Positions 1-13,501 of a DNA stretch of 64,000 bases are shown here, in pieces. The stretch spans positions 10,912,001-10,976,000 of the forward strand of contig JAGUCH010000001.1 in NCBI GenBank assembly GCA_019096065.1, written 5' to 3'. Numbering within the stretch: position 1 is the stretch's first letter; every line of letters begins with the position of its first letter. The notes beneath the pieces are model-generated. The model saw nothing but the letters and a program-made list of their open reading frames with translations, was not told the DNA's origin and did not search any database. Made by a program: the position numbers and the translations under genes. Source of the stretch: Paracyclopina nana (Eukaryota > Arthropoda > Copepoda > Cyclopoida > Cyclopettidae).

Positions 1-1440
1 ATTGGCCTATATAAATGGAATTTTCCGCTTAAATACTGAGAAACTGAAGCTAGAAATCTATTTTCCGAAATTGAGCCCCTCTGATTGGCCCACAGAGAAA
101 TGGAATTTTCCGCTCGATTGCTGAGAAACTGAAGCTAGAAATCTATTTTCCAGATTGAGCCTCTCTGATTGGCCTATATAAATGGAATTTTCCGCTAAAA
201 TACTGAGAAACTGAAGCTAGAAATCTATTTTCCGAATAGAGCCCTTCTGTTTGGCCTATTTAAATGGAATTTTCCACTCAAATACTGAGAAACTGAAGCT
301 AGAAAATTATTTTCCGAAATTGAGCCTCTCTGATTGGCCCAGAGAAATGGAATTTTCCGCTAAAATACTGAGAAACTTAAGCTAGAAATCTATTTTCCGA
401 ATTGAGCCTCTCTGATTGGCCTATATAAATGGAATTTTCAGCTCAAATACTGAGAAACTGAAGCTAGAAATCTATTTTCCGAATTGAGCCCTTCTGATTG
501 GCCTATATTAATGGAATTTTCCGCTCAATTGCTGAGAAACAGAAGCTAGAAATTTATTTTCCGGATTGAGCCTCTCTGATTGGCCTATATAAATGGAATT
601 TTCCGCTAAAATACTGAGAAACTGAAGCTAGAAATCTATTTTCCGGATTGAGCCTCTCTGATTGGCCCAGAGAAAGCTCAAATACTGAGAAACTGAAGCT
701 AGAAATCTATTTTCCGAATTGAGCCCTTCTGATTGGCCTATATTAATGGAATTTTCCGCTCAATTGCTGAGAAACAGAAGCTAGAAATTTATTTTCCGGA
801 TTGAGCCTCTCTGATTGGCCTATGTAAATGGAATTTTCCGCTCAATTGCTGAGAAACAGAAGCTAGAAATTTATTTTCCGGATTGAGCCTCTCTGATTGG
901 CCTATATAAATGGAATTTTCCGCTAAAATACTGAGAAACTGAAGCTAGAAATCTATTTTCCGAATTGAGCCCTTCTGATTGGCCTATATTAATGGAATTT
1001 TCCGCTCAATTGCTGAGAAACAGAAGCTAGAAATTTATTTTCCGGATTGAGCCTCTCTGATTGGCCTATATAAATGGAATTTTCCGCTAAAATACTGAGA
1101 AACTGAAGCTAGAAATCTATTTTCCGAAATTGAGCCCCTCTGATTGGCCCAGAGAAATGGAATTTTGCTCTAAAATACTGAGAAACTGTAGCTAGAAATC
1201 TATTTTCCGAAATTGAGCCTCTCTGATTGGCCCAGAGCTAAAATACTGAGAAACTGAAGTTAGAAATCTATTTTCCGGATCGAGCCCTTCGGTTTCAGAT
1301 AAGAGAATTTTACGCTCAAATACTGAGAAATTGAACCTGGAAATCCCAGATTGGCCCAGAAAAACAGAATTTTCCGCTTAAATACTGAGAAATTGAAGCT
1401 ACAAATCTTTTTCCCGAAATTGAGCCTCTCTTAATAGCCC
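1..1440. repeat. 82-83 bp tandem repeat (minisatellite) in an ash1 intron
   Basis: The unit of about 82-83 bp runs from ATTGGCCTATATAAATGG through CTGAGAAACTGAAGCTAG to TTTTCCGAATTGAGCC. The core CTGAGAAA occurs about 18 times, near 36, 122, 205, 287, 369, 451, 532, 614, 687, 769, 852, 929, 1012, 1095, 1178, 1247, 1322 and 1386. Variants alternate (CTATATAAATGG against CCCAGAGAAATGG; TACTGAG against TTGCTGAG), some units are shortened, and units decay after about 1300. No coding frame is seen. On the minus strand the array begins just after the donor of the large ash1 exon, so it is intronic. It may continue past the left edge. Confidence 0.95.
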
Positions 1441-1462
1441 AGGAGAAGCTAAGGATTATTAC

Positions 1463-4400
1463 CTGGAATCGTGTCGGTTGAAGGTAGCTTGCATTGGCAA
1501 GCCTGCATTTCGTACCCTTTGGCCACTGGCTTGGCTACGTCGAAGTACACGTTGGTCTTGATCTTCTTGTAGTTCCAAGTGGCGGCCACGTCTCTTCCAG
1601 GCAGCTGCTTGTTCATATGCTGCCACCAGAGGTCAAAAGGCAGCGTGAAGTCCTCTCTCTTTTGCCTCAACTGACGGCCGCAATAGTAGGGCGGCGGCAG
1701 AAGGCCGTGAATGTGATCTTCGGCATTGTACTGGACTAGGCTGATGGGGATCGGTGGAGTGGAGGCCGTTCCCAGGTCTTTGTAGAAATCCGAAAAAAGG
1801 CCAGCGAGCAAGTAGTTTTTCTTGAACAAATGACCTCCTTTCTTCCTCCTTCCTCCTTTACCAACGGTGCTATTTGGTGCTTTTTCGTCGTCGATTTCCG
1901 ACACCTCAGACGAGTCCATTCCGCTACGAGGCAAAACCGCGAGACAATCGACATTTTCATCAATGTCCTCGTATAACTTGGACCGCTTCGGATTTGGGGC
2001 CAATTCATCCAGAGATCTTTTGGGGGGACTGTCAGGCCGCACTTCCGAAAGCCGAGACGAAGATCGAGAATCAGTTTCGGAGGCTTTCTTGTCCTCGCCA
2101 ACAATTCGTGCACTCGCTCTCAAAGGCTGTTTCGGGCCTTTTCTCCCGGCCTTCTTCCTCGTTGCTTTAGTTGTCTCATCCATAGCTCGCTTATTACATT
2201 CGCCCCCATCGCCGTCGTCTGTTGTTGGTCTCTTCTTCTTCTTTTTCACAGCTGGAAATCCGGTTCGGTTGGCCTTTCGCTTTTTCTTCCTTCGAGCTTT
2301 GCCTTGCTCATATGAGGGGCTATCAGACCTGGCAGATTCCTCCTTGTCCAACTTGGTCATCCGAACGGAGCAGCTCTTCATATCCTTAGTTGAAGAACAA
2401 GTTGCTGGCTTTTTAAGGATTTTTGGCCGGATGGGCTCGATGCCATTTTTGGGCGCAACAGCCAATGGAGGTGGAGGTAGGGGTGGAGTCATCAGACTAA
2501 AGTCACTTCCATCGTCCTCCGATATGTCGCTAACTTTCGGCTTGTACACATTCACAGGCCGACAAGGTGCTTTTTCGTCCTCCTCCGAAATGGGCGAGGT
2601 CAGTACAACTGGCGGCTCAGGTTGGTGGTCGAATCGGCTGAGCTTTGGTGGCGAGGAGGGCCTCTTTTCTTCTTGGGTGGATTTCTCTTTCACACCAATT
2701 TTCTCGAGCTGCGGAGGTGGAAGATCGGAGGTAGTTTGCATTTGCAGAAGATGCCTTTTACGAGGAGAGCCCAAGCTGTTGTTCACTTCTCCATTCGAGA
2801 CCTGAACGGTGAGCGGCTGAGTCAGCTCTTTGGACACATTGTGAGCAAGAATCTTTGGCTTGGCCTTGGACGACGCGGGCCCAGATGTGTACTTGTCGAC
2901 ACAGGCTGCAATCGAGTCGACTATGTTGATGGCTTTCACTGGTGACGTGCCAGGCGTCAACGGCTTGTTCTGAGCACTTTTCGGTGGCTCTGACGGCCGG
3001 GACTTCTTTTCCTCGGTGGAGTTTTTCCGCGAGTTTCGGCCAGCTCCAGAGGCTCTCCGTGCGGGCAAATCGGACGAATCGCTGCTCTGATTGTTCTGAT
3101 GATGGTGATGCCTTTTCTTCAGAGGCAACCTTTGCTCCGAGGCCTTGCTCGTGCTAGATTCTTGGGAAGTTTCCGACTTTTCCACGACCGGCTTTTTCGG
3201 CCGACCTCGTTTGCTTCCGCTACTACCTTTGATGGCCGATGACTGCTGCTCCGGAGTAATGATTTTCCTCTTCCGGAAGATGGAGGGAAGACATGACGTT
3301 GGCCGGTCTGGCCACAAGTCTTTGGACATTTTGGCCTCGATGTGAGCGCTATTGAATTCCTGTATGAGATTCTCAATCTTGGTCATGAGCACAGGGTCAA
3401 TCACATTCTTGTGCTTGCGATATTCGGCCGATGCGACCTTGGCGGCCTTCCTCTTCTTCTTAAGGCCCTTCTTCTCGTCAAACTCCTCCACATTTTCGAC
3501 GCTGCTCGTGACAGATCGCGGGCTGAATGCTGGAGATTTGGAGCTTATGGAGCCGCCAGAAACGCCTGGAGAGGCAGCATTGACGAGTGGACTCATTGAG
3601 GGTGAATCCGAGAAAAACGAATCCTTGGCCCCCTTTTTGGACGCCTTCTCTTTGCCCTTCTTTTTCCGACCAGGTTTGGCCTTGACACTCGTAGACAACA
3701 GGACAGCCAGCATGGTTTTGGTAGACGGAGTTGTGGCCGTGGTCAAAAGTGGAATATTTGGAATCTCCTTCACCGCAGCCTTTGTCGCGACCTTGACCAC
3801 TTCCGGCTTTTTCACAGGGGGAGGCGGCGGTAATACTGCTGATACTGCTTTGGCTTTGGGCTTCTTCTTCTTCTTCCAGAACTTGTCCACTTTCAGGGAG
3901 CGGTACTTGGCGGAAAACACTGGAACGGGATCTCCACCAAACGAGAAGGGTTTGACTTGCTCAGTTTTTGAAGGCGGCAGTTCGTGATGCTCTTCTTCCG
4001 ATGGCTCCCTTTGAGGACTGACAACAGGACTGATTTTCATGGGCACTTCTTCAAATTCGATGTCAGGTGGTGCTTCGCAGCGCGCCTCTGCTGTGGACTT
4101 ATCTATTTTGGAGGAGACAGCCACAATGGGCTCCAACACTGGCGGTGGGGGCGACCGGTCGCGATTTCTACTTTTACTCTTTTTCTTCTTCTTGGCCTTT
4201 TTGAGCAAGGGAGGCGCATGCTCGCTTTCACTCTCGCTCATTTTCCTCCGCTTCTTCTTCTTTTTCGACTTCACAACAGCAGCCTCTAAAATGGGCCGGT
4301 CTAGGACAGGTGGGACAGGCGATTTGGGTCTTACGACCTCGATCTCCGGAGGCTGGTCGTCATCCTCGCCATCACTGAACATGATCGTGCTCCGATCGTC

Positions 4401-7400
4401 ATCTTCTTCCTCGTCAGCTGAGGCCAAGATTATCACTTCCTCGCCACCGCTTCTTTTGCCCACGACCTCAACTTGAGGCTCCAAGCGGGGCGGATCTTTC
4501 CTTGGTCGACCTCGCATGAGCTTGGGATCAAATGCGTCAACTTCGCCCATAAACATGGCAGGTGGAGGGGTCTGATCGTCGTCATCATCATCATCAGACC
4601 TTCCAATGACTGGAGGCTGGAGCTCGGTCTCGTCCTCTGACTTGAGAGAACAGCAAGGTGACGACACTGAGCTGATGGACATGCCCTTCTCCAAGCTGCT
4701 TTCGACCGTCTGCGAGCCACATTCCATCGTGGCCTTTTTCTTCTTGTTTTTCGAGCCCTTCGGTCGGCCCCGGCCTCGCTTGGCCTCCAGAATGACCTCG
4801 CTCGAGGACGTGTTCGTGTCCAACGTCGTAGGAGCATACACAACCCTGGGTGTGGTATTCGGGGTTGGCAAAATGGAGACTTCCGTCGAGACCGCCTCAT
4901 GCACTTGTTGGATTGGAGTGACGAGTGCCATGAGAGGAGGGTTGTAGACCGAGGTCGTCGTCCAGTCACCAAAGTAGCCATTTTGAGGCCACTGGTAGAT
5001 TGTGGCTGTCGAATTGGAGCCGGGTGAAAACTGGAAGTTGGCCGACGCACTCTGTTGCAGGGCATTGTCAGCCAAAACGCTGCTGCCCTGGTTGAGCGGG
5101 CTGCTCGAGGCTGCCATGGCACCACCTTCACTTTGTATGCCGGAGTCCGGCGACACGTTTGAAGCGTTAGAGTTCAGGTAGAGGTCCATGTCCGGCGGCG
5201 CCGGCAGAATTTGGGCAAAGTTTGACTTGGCCTTTTTCTTCTTGGAGCTCCCATGCCGTTGACGAGGATTACTTTGAACTTTGGACAACGACGAGGCCTT
5301 CCCACTGCTGTTCGTGGCTGCTTTGGCACTATCACTGTACTTTTTCGAGATCACTGAAGTAGTAGAGGAGGTCATTGACACAGAGGGGTCGATTCGCTGA
5401 ATTGCTTCGGACACGACGTCGACGGTGGAGTAAGACTTGACCTTTCTCATCATTTTGCTGCTGCTGCCGCTATTATTCTCCTCCATTAGACGTTTATCAC
5501 AAGTGTCGTAATCGGAGGTTGAGGTCGAGGCTGTTCGGGGATGATGCAGAGGCTCTTCATCTGCATGGAAAGTTTCGCCAGACACATCTTTCAGTATGGC
5601 CACCAGGTCCTCGTCCTCGATGACCTGCATTGCATGTTTTAGAGTCCATTTCATAATTTGAATAAATTAGAGCCAAATTACCTGCAGCCCCTCGGAAAGG
5701 GGATGGAATGTATGGTGATGATCACTAGTTGCCGTGGCAACGCTATGACTATTACTTGCTGCATGCGAAGAGGGCTGGACAAGGTGATCGGCAAAATGGT
5801 GGTCAATCTCTGGTCCAACTTGGTCATGGTGGTGAGAATGGTGGTGAACCTCTTCGGCAACTTGATGATGTGACACTGAACCCAGTCTATCCATGACACA
5901 ACTTCCGCTCGCCGAGCTATTCGGATTCGCCCTGAAAAAAGCCGCATTAATAATGAGCCATGCATGACTTCCTCAGTAGCAGAAGCTTTCAAGTTTCCTC
6001 CAGCTGCTGCTCATATAAACGCGATTTATGAGTACATAGACGTGCAAAAAAAGGCTTCGCATGCAAAAGCTTAAAAATAACCGGGGCGTCATAATTCGAG
6101 AGCTTGCCCCAAAATGCTCAACTGAAGACCACCCACAAATTAGTATCCAAGTATTTTAGCAATTTGGCTGCAACTGAGGAAGGAAATTACGGCGAGCGCG
6201 CGAGTTGCAAAAACAATTTTTTCAGTTAATGTATGCCAAGATAAGCATCCGAGCGGATGTTCCTTTTGATGCAGCGAAAACTAATTAAAATCTTACATCG
6301 TCTGTGAATGGTGGTGGTGACTCGGCTGATGCTGGCGATGATAACTCGACGACGAAGAAGAAGATCCATTGGTGACCTGGAAGAGAGGAAAAATTGGAGT
6401 GAACATGTTGGCAGTGACCGCGCAGTTTTCAAGTTTTCTCCTCGTCAAAAATTGGTGACGACGCCTTAAATATTTTGTTACGGTGTTCACCATTTTTAAA
6501 TGGAATCATCTCCTTGGCACCTCTCCAAAAACGAACCAAATCTAACTTTTTACATTCATTGTTGTTTTTTCATGGCCATCAAATTGCTTCAATCCCGAAA
6601 ACACCTCACGGTTGAAGTGCAGATTAGATAATAAAAAAGGTTCTAACAAAGCTACTGAGCTTGATCTAAAATGATGATCAGATTAGGACAGCTGAACTGA
6701 ACTGAAGAAGAGTTTTTTGATACACTGAGGACCAACAACAAACGTTTTTCTTTGTGCTTCAGAATCATCATCCACCACTTCTTTAATCAGCCAACCAAAA
6801 AAAACCTACTTTATTCGAACCTACGACTCGGCTCCTCTAAGCGTAGATTTAAGTGCCACCACTTTGATATCGTTGTTTTTGCCTGCCTAATGTGTTTTTT
6901 CCACTGTCTACTCTCGCGGGTGAATGAAAAACTTAAAAGCAAATCTTTGATAGTTTAGTAGGTGTGCGTTCAACTGGGCCCCAAGTTTTCAGCGGAGCAT
7001 CAATCAAGTCGTTCGTAACGTAGCTTCGGGCCCACTATGATTATCCATCATTAAGAAGTGGAAGAAACTCTTACACCCAAGCTGAAATGCACTCAGAAAA
7101 GTAGAGCATAATCGGCTCTCAGGCCAAATGAAATAGAAACTGATAATCATCAGCACTGAAACAGCATGACTCGGACCTTTTATGTGAGCTCACATTTTCA
7201 ATCAAAAAAAAATTTAGTAGGCTTACAGCCACTTTTAAACACACTGGCGGACACATAATAATGGGAAAACTTTTTGATAGCGTTGGCGCGAATGCTTGAC
7301 ACAACAATTGCTGCCTGAAAGTCTAAAGCTAACTCAATTAACCTCTCACGCATTCCAGATGGTGAAAAAATGGGGATCCCTCAACATTCTTCTTGAGCTC

Positions 7401-9151
7401 AATTAAGATCAAATTGTGTCTAAAGGATGTCCCCCTACAATTAACCTGTCAAAAAACCCTCAAGACTGAGCATATCAACTCCACCAACATTCCACACCTT
7501 CTTTACTGCATTACCACTACATTTTGTAAAATTGTCATTTGCGCATCAAAATAAGGATGCAGCGTTATTAATCCAAGTCCTGGCGAGAAAAAAGTTGGAT
7601 CCGAGAATATGGCTCAAGTTACAACGTTGCAAAAGTTGCTCGTGTAATTTGATATTGTCACCTATACAGAGCTATAACAAGGGTGAAAAATCAAAGCCTC
7701 AACTTTTTTTGCATGAAAATAAATCATATCGATTTTTATCAAAAAAGAGAGAAAAAACTGGTAGCAGGTGCGGTCCGGCACAGCAAATCCATCATTCTCC
7801 TTTCACTCTGGTTAAAAGCCAGGTGCGATATGATTTCCCATGAACAAAGAATCGGTATTTTGGGGGCCAGTCCTTCGCAATACTATTAATGATACGTTGC
7901 ACGCATGTGATATACATTTAGTAATGCATACTCTTATGCCGTTGTGCATTTTTTGCACAATCTCCGGCTGCATCTTTGCTTGCTGTTTTGTGCAAGAAAA
8001 GCAAATGCAGATGCTACTACTTAAGTGCATCATCATATTTCTTCTTCAGCCGAGGGAGGGTGGATTTTTGTTGAGCATTATCCAATAGGGCTATATAACC
8101 CAGTTACCATGTTAAGTGCTTTGGGTCGTCCAGCTTTCTTTTTTCTCCTCCCTTGCTTTGTGCGTAAGCTATTGGGCAGCAATGTTTTCAGCCAAAGGGT
8201 TGAGGAAAACAATCAGATATTATGTTGTAAATGCTGATAGTATTAGTAAGGCTAACAAGACGACAGCACCATAATAGAAAGGGGGGAATGAACTGATAGC
8301 AATAATAATTGCAGTATCAAACGCACAATTTTCCCCCTACCACCACCTTTGCACGGAGCTGTACATTTCCTTAATTAAGTGGGTACAAACACATGTGTGC
8401 CAAAACAACTGCACGCAAACGCAGTGGGGAAGTAGAAACAGCTTTCCATGTTTGTTTGCCAAATAATCGCACTAAGCATAATTAAAAGAATTGTTGAAAA
8501 ATGTTCTGAGAGAGGCGGCCAAAAAAAAGGCAAAAAGGTGAGACGCAGAGCTATTTGTAGATCGATATATTCACTAAAAGCCCCCTCTCTAGTGGAGCTT
8601 CGCACTCCCCTTGTGTGTGTGTGCTTTAAAGTAGTATGTGTATGGAAAAGTATCTGGCTTTTTTTCCAGCACTTTCATTGTGTCAAGAGCACAAAATGAA
8701 ACACACTACTACTGCTAGTAGTGCTACAGCTACTAAGCTGTCTTTTGTCAACTTTGCACAAAGCGTTCACAACACAGACTCTTTTGTGACATGAGAAAAT
8801 TCAGCCGAATTCTGTCTCCTTTTGACTCCTCCGAGACAAATGAACTTTCAATTTACTGACTAATTCGATGGCAGCACATACCGAAGAGGAGGAAGAATTG
8901 CTCCAATAGTCTGGGGTGTGGAATTTGCTGCAGGGTGGCAGGACAACCCCTTCATCACTGCTGCAGTCAGGGCCGTATTGGTACAAATGCTCAGGGCTCG
9001 TCATAAATGCCTGCTCGGGTGTCGAGCCCTGCGTGTAGTTGCTCATGGGCGTCATGGGTGACATGACCCCAGAGTCCTCCCCTGGGGACGTGGGGTAGAA
9101 GCTGGTCATGGCAGCAAAATCTGGCAACACTGAACCGCCGAAATTCTCCAT
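1463..9151 (-). CDS. ash1: ASH1 histone-lysine N-methyltransferase, amino-terminal part (3' exons outside window)
   Basis: Nuclear Trithorax-group H3K36 methyltransferase. Four exons join in frame: 8882-9151 (start codon at 9151), 6297-6376, 5682-5931 and 1463-5624. They give 1587 codons plus one base, ending at a GTAATA donor. The long region is Ser/Lys/Pro-rich and disordered, with three AT-hooks containing RGRP at roughly residues 483, 572 and 1006. The last 110 residues match the ASH1 block before the catalytic domain: GLFSDFYKD, GRQLRQKREDFTLPFDLWW, NYKKIKTNVYFDV and the first AWS cysteines (CQCK). AWS, SET, bromo, PHD and BAH domains must lie to the left. A Met codon at 5654 extends the big exon's frame, but it lies upstream of the acceptor GCAATGCAG and is intronic. 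The exon chain up to 9151 rests on matching splice phases; the ASH1 identity is firm. Confidence 0.9.
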
Positions 9152-12100
9152 ATTTTCACTTTCATTGCATATGCAGAGAACAAAGGGAGTAGGAGCGCAT
9201 TGTGATCCGAGCGGTAACTCAAAGCCAACTGAGCAGCAGCTGCTGGTTTGAGTTGCGGCGCGCAAACGCGGCGGCGACGCATCGGTTAATGCAGCAGCAA
9301 CGCAAACGGTTACCACTAATTCGATTTTATGAACACACACGCTAAATTCCTCCAAATTCACTGACACCCAACGTGTAATCAGCTATGAAATCAGAGTTAG
9401 AAACTTTTGATTCACAAGTAGCTTGACGACATTCCTGCGCGATTCCAGCGAGCTAAACGACTAATTAAAATCAAGATTGAGCCGCGATGCACTTCAATGA
9501 AAAGTGCACACATTTCTCGGGGTGTACAGCCAGAGTGACAAAAACAACAAATAGGAAGGACGTATTATTGCTGTGTGCGACTGATCCGGCTGATTCCGCG
9601 CACAAAAGCTGCTGTCTGTGTATATTCTACTACTAATATTGGATGATGGCAGGTGATAACTATTTGGTGAAGCTGAGAGAGACACATTACACGGCAGTGA
9701 AATAAGTTTGGGTATATCAAACCGTCTCTGATCAGTGCCATTAGCTCGTTAGCTGTGGGCTAGGGAAACAAAAAAGATAATTGGACGCGACACACAAAAA
9801 ACAAAACCAGCTTCAGGAACGTCCAATTGAACATTCAAACGCATTTAATGTACACAGCGCTGCGAGTATCCGGCGGCGGTGCAGCACACTCGTATACCAA
9901 GGCGTTAGCTGAAATTGAAACAAGGGCTTCCAATTCTCAAGCAACTCTGTCAAGTCATGATTTATGACTTCTATGCACAGCAACTCTGCTGCGGCCTCCT
10001 CTCACGAAAAACAACAACCTGAAGTTCTCATCGCGCTTTGATCAAATATAACTTCTTTGCAAGAGAGGTGAATGCACTTCGGAATGGCAAATGGTTGCCG
10101 ATCATCATTTTGCAACACGACCACGGCAAAAACGATGAGAGTGAGAAAAACCTGTTATGATAATCACCGTAGCCGTAATGATAAAACTGCTCATCTTGCT
10201 AGATTCTTGCACGTTATACCGAAACGGAAATTGCTTTCACATCGACTTTTCGGTAATCCAAAAGAACTCTCTTAGGCTTTTATTATGTGGATCACTGAGC
10301 AGATTTTCCACAAGGGAAAGGGATCAAAACTTTAGTTGAGAAACTCGGAAGTACGAAGAAGGCTTTCTCCCCAATCTGGGTGTAGTGCTAGTACATTTAT
10401 AACAGACGAGCTGGCAGCCAACTTTAAAAGACGCTAACTATTTTGAAATTGCTTTTTTCAACCCAAACACTGCTTTCTGGGATGAAACTGCTCCATCATG
10501 AGCTTTTATTATTATGGCCGACTTTCGACAGAGAAGGAACAAGAGTACAAGACTAAAGTGGAAAAAGCTTTTTCTTCGTACTATAAGCTGTAAGTGAAAG
10601 CTATCTTTCTTGCCCCTGTCTGGTGGCGTCTTCACAAAGAAGGAGAAGAAGCTAAAAGGGAAAAGTTTCCACCAGGCAGATTACACCAAAGGGTGTATGG
10701 GTAGGGGGGGAATGTAGTAAAAGCTCCTCCAATCTTCTTTCATGCAAAATAGCCATGTTTATCCCATAACTTATACAAAGTAACTTTTTTACGTTTGCTA
10801 ACAGCCGAACAAGAAGAAGCACCTCAACAAAGAGCTAATGGATAAAAAGTGGCTTGGGAAAAAGAGGTCAACAGCATCTTGAGCAGACACAAAAAGCACT
10901 TAATCACATTTTTCATACGTGGGCGTGGCAAGTCCAAAAAAGGGAAGGTAACATCGTGATCTCTCCTTTCTCTTCCGAGGAGTTTTTATGCCCAAAAAGG
11001 AATTGATACAGTTTGGAGCTTTTGAATCAAACAATCAGCTTTGAAACATTCATCATCTGCCCAAAGATAGATATGTATTCAGCAGCCTTTGTGGCATTCA
11101 TTTTTTCAAATTGTATTTGCATTAGATTAGCTGGCTGACATCAGTGTAAAAAACGCTTAGGGGGTGAAAATTGCTGTTCATCTGCTCGCACTGACAATTA
11201 TGATGATGGCATTTGCATGACAGTGAAGCGTTACTTCTATTGCAATAAACGCCAAGTTGTCATGGCTAATCCGTTGAAAAAGCATTTTTGTCCAAGAATT
11301 CGCCGTTTTATGCCAACTCATGATGGATGTGTAGCAGAATTCCGCGAAAAACAGTGCTTACCGCGAAGAAAATGCACTTTTTGCACACCGCTGTTCCAAA
11401 AGTTGCTCTTCTCGCTCGCAATTAATATTTAAAGCAAGGTCTATTTACTAGGGGGGCAGTCAACAAAAAGGCTGAGTGAGTCATAAAAATGCAATTATCC
11501 TGAGGAAAACTAGCTTTCTGGCAACAAGCATAAAAGTAAACCCCCTGGTGAGAAAATAATCGGAATTCAATGCTCATTCGGGGGAATTAGTTGTCGATTC
11601 AAAAGTCCACTAATTGGTAAGATATATGGTGGTAGTCGGACCTTAAATTGACTAATGTTGTAGCCAGGTTTTGCAAAACCTTTTCTCATCCTCGTTAAAG
11701 GCGTATAAATCTTGTCTGGCATGCCAAGTTGGTGGAGCCCTTTGCAAAACCAAAAAAAAGGAATAACCCTTTACCTAACCCAGTGCACTCAATTGAAGAA
11801 ATTGACAACGATCATAAACGTGTATATGAAGCTGGTGGCCACATTTTTTACCTCAACCTAGCTTTGTCTGGGTCTCAACAGCGCACAGTGGAGGAAAAAT
11901 GGAAGCGACGCTGATAAACGTCATTTGTGGAGCCAGCAGAGCGGTTTGCTGCGCGTATCTTCCCACTGTGCATTGTCTAAAGTTGGCGTCAGGTACATGT
12001 TATGAGTTACAGGCTTTGGTTAGACATGACGCTACCAAAGCACATCAGCACAAAGGACTCTTAAAACGCTCCTGAAAAACTGCTCACATGACGACAATTT

Positions 12101-12501
12101 GTCCCCTTTGGGGATTGAGCTTCGATCAACACGGATGGATTTTGGTATTCAAATTCCGCGCAGTGGAGATACTACTTTATGTGTGGCTTGCCCGCCAATA
12201 ATGACAACGCGTTGCTCTATCTCGTTGTTGAATTTATATATACTACAGATCGACGAGCCACTCGTTCCGTAATAGGGCGAGCTCGTTCTTTGTGCAGCTA
12301 TACTTTATGCATACTTTTATGTGCCACAAAGAGAGAATGCAAGCGACATCTAGTGGCCACTGCCATAATAAACTCAAATTTTTCTTGTAAAATCCTTGTT
12401 GACCCTTGGCATAGACGCCTCGATTGGTGCGGCATTACAACCCTTTTTTGTAATTTTACAACGTACTATTCTAAAGAGGTACCATAAAAAAGCCGTCTTA
12501 C
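9152..12501. other. Non-coding stretch: presumed ash1 promoter/5' UTR or intron
   Basis: No convincing coding exon on either strand. The frame containing the Met at 9151 stays open upstream to about 9367 but loses protein character, so it reads as 5' UTR. If the exons at 12502-13501 belong to ash1, this stretch is an intron with an internal promoter. Only short chance frames occur. Confidence 0.5.
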
Positions 12502-13501
12502 CGTCATCGACGCCGTCGTCGTTGCTGAAGTTAAAGCTGTACTAGTTTGTTGTTGCTGTTGCCTTCTTTTGAAGAATTTTCTCGATGATGAGGATGCACT
12601 GTTTGTCGGTAGTATCGTTGACTTGGTTGCTTTGGAAGAACTACTGCTGCTTTTCACCACACTAACCAACTGTTTCAAGACTTCAGCTTGGCTGACAGAG
12701 CCTTTACTACTCACCGGTAACACACTAGAATTATGCTCTAAATGTTCATTGTTATGCTTATTGTTGGCAGATGCTTTGACAACACTCCTTGACTCCACAA
12801 TAAATCTGCTCTTGTTGTACTTTTTCACTGCACTCTTCACTTTCGGCGTAGCAGCAGTCGATGATTTTCGATGCAGCCCACTCGATATCGAGGAGTTGTA
12901 GGAGCAACTCGAGTCCTCGTCGGAGTCTTCGTCATCCGAGTCCTCACTCTCATCATCGTCAGAGCAAGTGGAGCAGGAGCTTCCCGAGCACTCTGACCCC
13001 GAATCCTCAGACGACAAGCTTTCCTCCTCATCCGAGTTGGACTCGGACTCGGACTCATCCTCTTCAGAATGTTCGGGCTTCCGAGACTTGGAGCTGCCGT
13101 GATGATGTGTCGTTGTTTCGGTTCCTATGGTAGCCCAATTCTCAGGAATGGTCATCAAAGGCTCTTTTCTCGTCGAGGATGAATTTTGAAACCTCTCCGG
13201 AGATCTCTGCAATTCAAGGGAATGCATGAATGTTTACCAGATCAAAAAATGTCGAACGTACCTTTATGGCATCCACATCTATGGTGGAGGCAACGAATTC
13301 GCCTCTGGTGGAAGGCCCAGCCTCGGTTGTCATCCATGAAGAGGCTGAGAGGAGCCTCGAGTCCGTCGTTTCTGACGGCTCATCCTATGAAAAGGTAACT
13401 TTGGACGTGTGGCGAATGAGAAAAGTGGGAAATCTTACCTTCGGTGTGACGAGGCGGCTTGTCATGGCCTCCGCGGTAGCCTCCCCTTCACCGCGTGGCA
13501 T
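12502..13501 (-). CDS. Ser/Asp/Glu-rich protein exons: alternative 5' exons of ash1 or separate gene, 3' end unresolved
   Basis: Three exons in frame: 13439-13501 (21 codons from MPRGEGEAT), 13262-13384 (41 codons) and 12502-13206 (235 codons). Acceptors are TTTTCATAG and GAATTGCAG; donors are GTAAGA, GTACGT and GTAAGA. The 297 residues form an acidic Ser/Asp/Glu block, then a Ser/Lys-rich stretch and a Gln run. There is no recognisable domain; a nuclear disordered region is inferred. The last exon ends in phase 0 at a clear donor, so it must splice onward. The next supported minus-strand exon that starts in phase 0 is ash1 exon 2 (upper end 6376), so an alternative ash1 amino terminus is the simplest reading. 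A separate gene with an unseen terminal exon between 9.2 and 12.5 kb is possible. Confidence 0.65.

Noticed and set aside
1867..2805. 312-codon plus-strand frame
   Set aside because: Antisense shadow of the ash1 exon; low-complexity Ser/Phe/Leu composition mirrors the Lys/Glu/Ser codons on the other strand.
5625..5654. Met at 5654 as the start of a 1401-residue protein
   Set aside because: The ten codons lie between a GTAATTT donor (exon ends at 5682) and the acceptor GCAATGCAG; splicing joins LSEGLQ to VIEDED in phase, so they are intronic.
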